Origin: Pirellulimonas nuda
GTDB lineage: Bacteria > Planctomycetota > Planctomycetia > Pirellulales > Lacipirellulaceae
Direction: 5' to 3'
NCBI RefSeq assembly: GCF_007750855.1
Contig: NZ_CP036291.1
Span: 3,782,001 to 3,846,000 of the forward strand
Length of the DNA stretch: 64,000 nt
A model generated the notes under the pieces. That model was not told the DNA's origin and searched no databases. It saw only the letters and a program-made list of their open reading frames with translations. Shown here piece after piece: positions 62,991-64,000 of this stretch. How positions within the stretch are numbered: position 1 is the first letter of the stretch; each line of letters starts with the position of its first letter. The translations under genes were made by a program, and so were the position numbers.

Positions 62991-64000
62991 CTACGGGACG
63001 TCGAACGTAACCCCCCCGATAGACGCGTACTTTCCTTGCACCCGCAAATCAATCTCGATGACGTCCCCCTGCTGGGGGCGGCCGATGTCGAAGAGGTAGA
63101 GGTCTCCGTCCAGGTCCTTGCTCTCGGTCGCGACACTCGCCTCGACGCCATTGATGCGGATTCGGATCTCAGCAGGCACCGTTTCCGGCAGGTCCGCGTT
63201 GTCCGTAAACACGCCCAGCCGAAACCCGGTTGGGGGGAGGTCGTCGCCGAGGGCGAGACTGCAGATCTCAATCTCAGAACCAGGCGCTGCGTCCTGCGGG
63301 TTCCCTTCATCCGCGGGATAGGTCAGCACGCCCGATTTGACGGCGCCAGAACCCCCGTTGTCGGGCGCCCGCGGGTCGACCATGTCCAAGTACTCTTGGC
63401 GTCCCCCCACGGAAAAAACACCTCGCGACGCGGCAAGCCCGTCGGGGAACTCCGGGCTACCGCGGAGGAAGCCTGGCTTCTCAAACAGCATCTTCTCGTA
63501 GGCCGGAGCGTAACCCTTCCGATCGACGACCTCTCGGACATTGAAAAAATAGTACCCCGCTGATCCGAAAACGTCGTCGCCGTCTACATCGAGCGGTTTC
63601 GATAGAGCCGGTGATCGCAGGTGCATGCCCTCGCCCTCGACGACGCCCACGTACTGAATGGTCGTCGGCAGCCGGCGCATGAAGCGGTCTTGGTCGATCT
63701 GTCCGATCACGGCGGCGCGGTTGCTGGCGACGAAAGCGGCTTGGCCCGCTGATAGGCTAAGGGGCTCACCGGCCTGGTCCGCTCCGCCCGCCTCACTCCG
63801 CGACGCGACCGTGACCCCCCCTTCAAACACGTGCACATGGAGCTCGTCAATCTTTGGCGACGCCTCAACGCCGAACTCGGTGCCAAGGTCGACAATCGTG
63901 GCGAGCGAGGTCTCTACCGTGAAACCGGAGGCCTCGGGTGGAACCCTCCCGACCAGCTTCCCCTGCACCAGCCGAACGCGATTCTTGCCCTGCAAGTCGA
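62991..64000 (-). CDS. FecR-domain protein, N-terminus beyond the window
   Basis: At least 335 residues; the start lies beyond the window end. The FecR domain is visible in NRVRLVQGKLVGRVPPEASG, GFTVETSLATIVDLGTEFGV and DELHVHVFEGGVTVASRSEA. A C-terminal domain of ~220 residues follows (GYYFFNVREVVDRKGYAPAY, ending VIEIDLRVQGKYASIGGVTF), probably a beta-sandwich. As in the protein at 36347, a membrane-anchored anti-sigma region and an ECF sigma gene are expected just outside the window. A surface-signalling role is inferred. Confidence 0.85.
   Translation of the reverse strand, partial: DLQGKNRVRLVQGKLVGRVPPEASGFTVETSLATIVDLGTEFGVEASPKIDELHVHVFEGGVTVASRSEAGGADQAGEPLSLSAGQAAFVASNRAAVIGQIDQDRFMRRLPTTIQYVGVVEGEGMHLRSPALSKPLDVDGDDVFGSAGYYFFNVREVVDRKGYAPAYEKMLFEKPGFLRGSPEFPDGLAASRGVFSVGGRQEYLDMVDPRAPDNGGSGAVKSGVLTYPADEGNPQDAAPGSEIEICSLALGDDLPPTGFRLGVFTDNADLPETVPAEIRIRINGVEASVATESKDLDGDLYLFDIGRPQQGDVIEIDLRVQGKYASIGGVTFDVP

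Overview
The window reads as chromosome of a GC-rich planctomycete, most likely in the order Pirellulales. This is inferred from many PEP-CTERM proteins with dockerin-like tails, two DUF1559 proteins with type IV pilin-like N-termini, a DUF1549/DUF1553 cytochrome protein paired with a DUF1501 protein, FecR/LamG anti-sigma-type proteins, and several sulfatases. No rRNA, tRNA or CRISPR array was recognised.

Layout. 0-2.1 kb: two PEP-CTERM exported proteins, each followed by a terminator-like hairpin. 2.2-5.2 kb: IS630 debris, including a copy interrupted by an IS200-type element, then an Imm5-like immunity protein. 6.4-14.3 kb (minus strand): a compact 14-gene cluster encoding a ubiquitin-like conjugation system. 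14.7-24.2 kb: an IS graveyard (ISL3, IS66, IS5/IS903 type, ISAs1, an IS3 fragment, IS5/IS427 type) around a two-gene DUF6933 operon and a shattered sulfatase gene. 24.4-30.4 kb: a GH43-like protein, a sulfatase with an intact IS630 abutting its start codon, and a GH-like/dockerin/PEP-CTERM protein. 30.6-35.3 kb: PEP-CTERM proteins, one apparently two genes fused end to end, and a DUF1559 protein. 35.8-43.7 kb (plus strand): ECF sigma factor, FecR-LamG protein, GH5-like/GH43 two-enzyme protein, sulfatase, and a broken GH/dockerin gene; this looks like a regulated locus for a sulfated polysaccharide. 44-49 kb: IS and defence-gene debris plus a planctomycete-type hypothetical pair. 49.3-64 kb: lipoprotein, DUF1559 protein, ST7-like TPR protein, PQQ-propeller protein, membrane protein, DUF1549/1553 + DUF1501 pair, and a FecR protein cut by the window end.

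The main discovery is the minus-strand cluster at 6.4-14.3 kb. In transcription order it has a small membrane protein, a coiled-coil lipoprotein with a second membrane segment, DUF1257 (Ycf35-like), DUF2997, a Ycf46/Cdc48-like AAA+ ATPase, four small or mid-sized uncharacterised proteins, a MoaD/ThiS-like beta-grasp protein, an E2-like protein fused to a tail of ten CxxC knuckles, a JAMM protease, a ThiF/E1-like adenylating enzyme, and a last small membrane protein. Several genes overlap by 1-11 bases. Together they can be read as activation (E1), transfer (E2 with a possible built-in E3-like zinc tail), removal (JAMM) and AAA+ remodelling, probably at a membrane. Roles in this organism are inferred, not shown.
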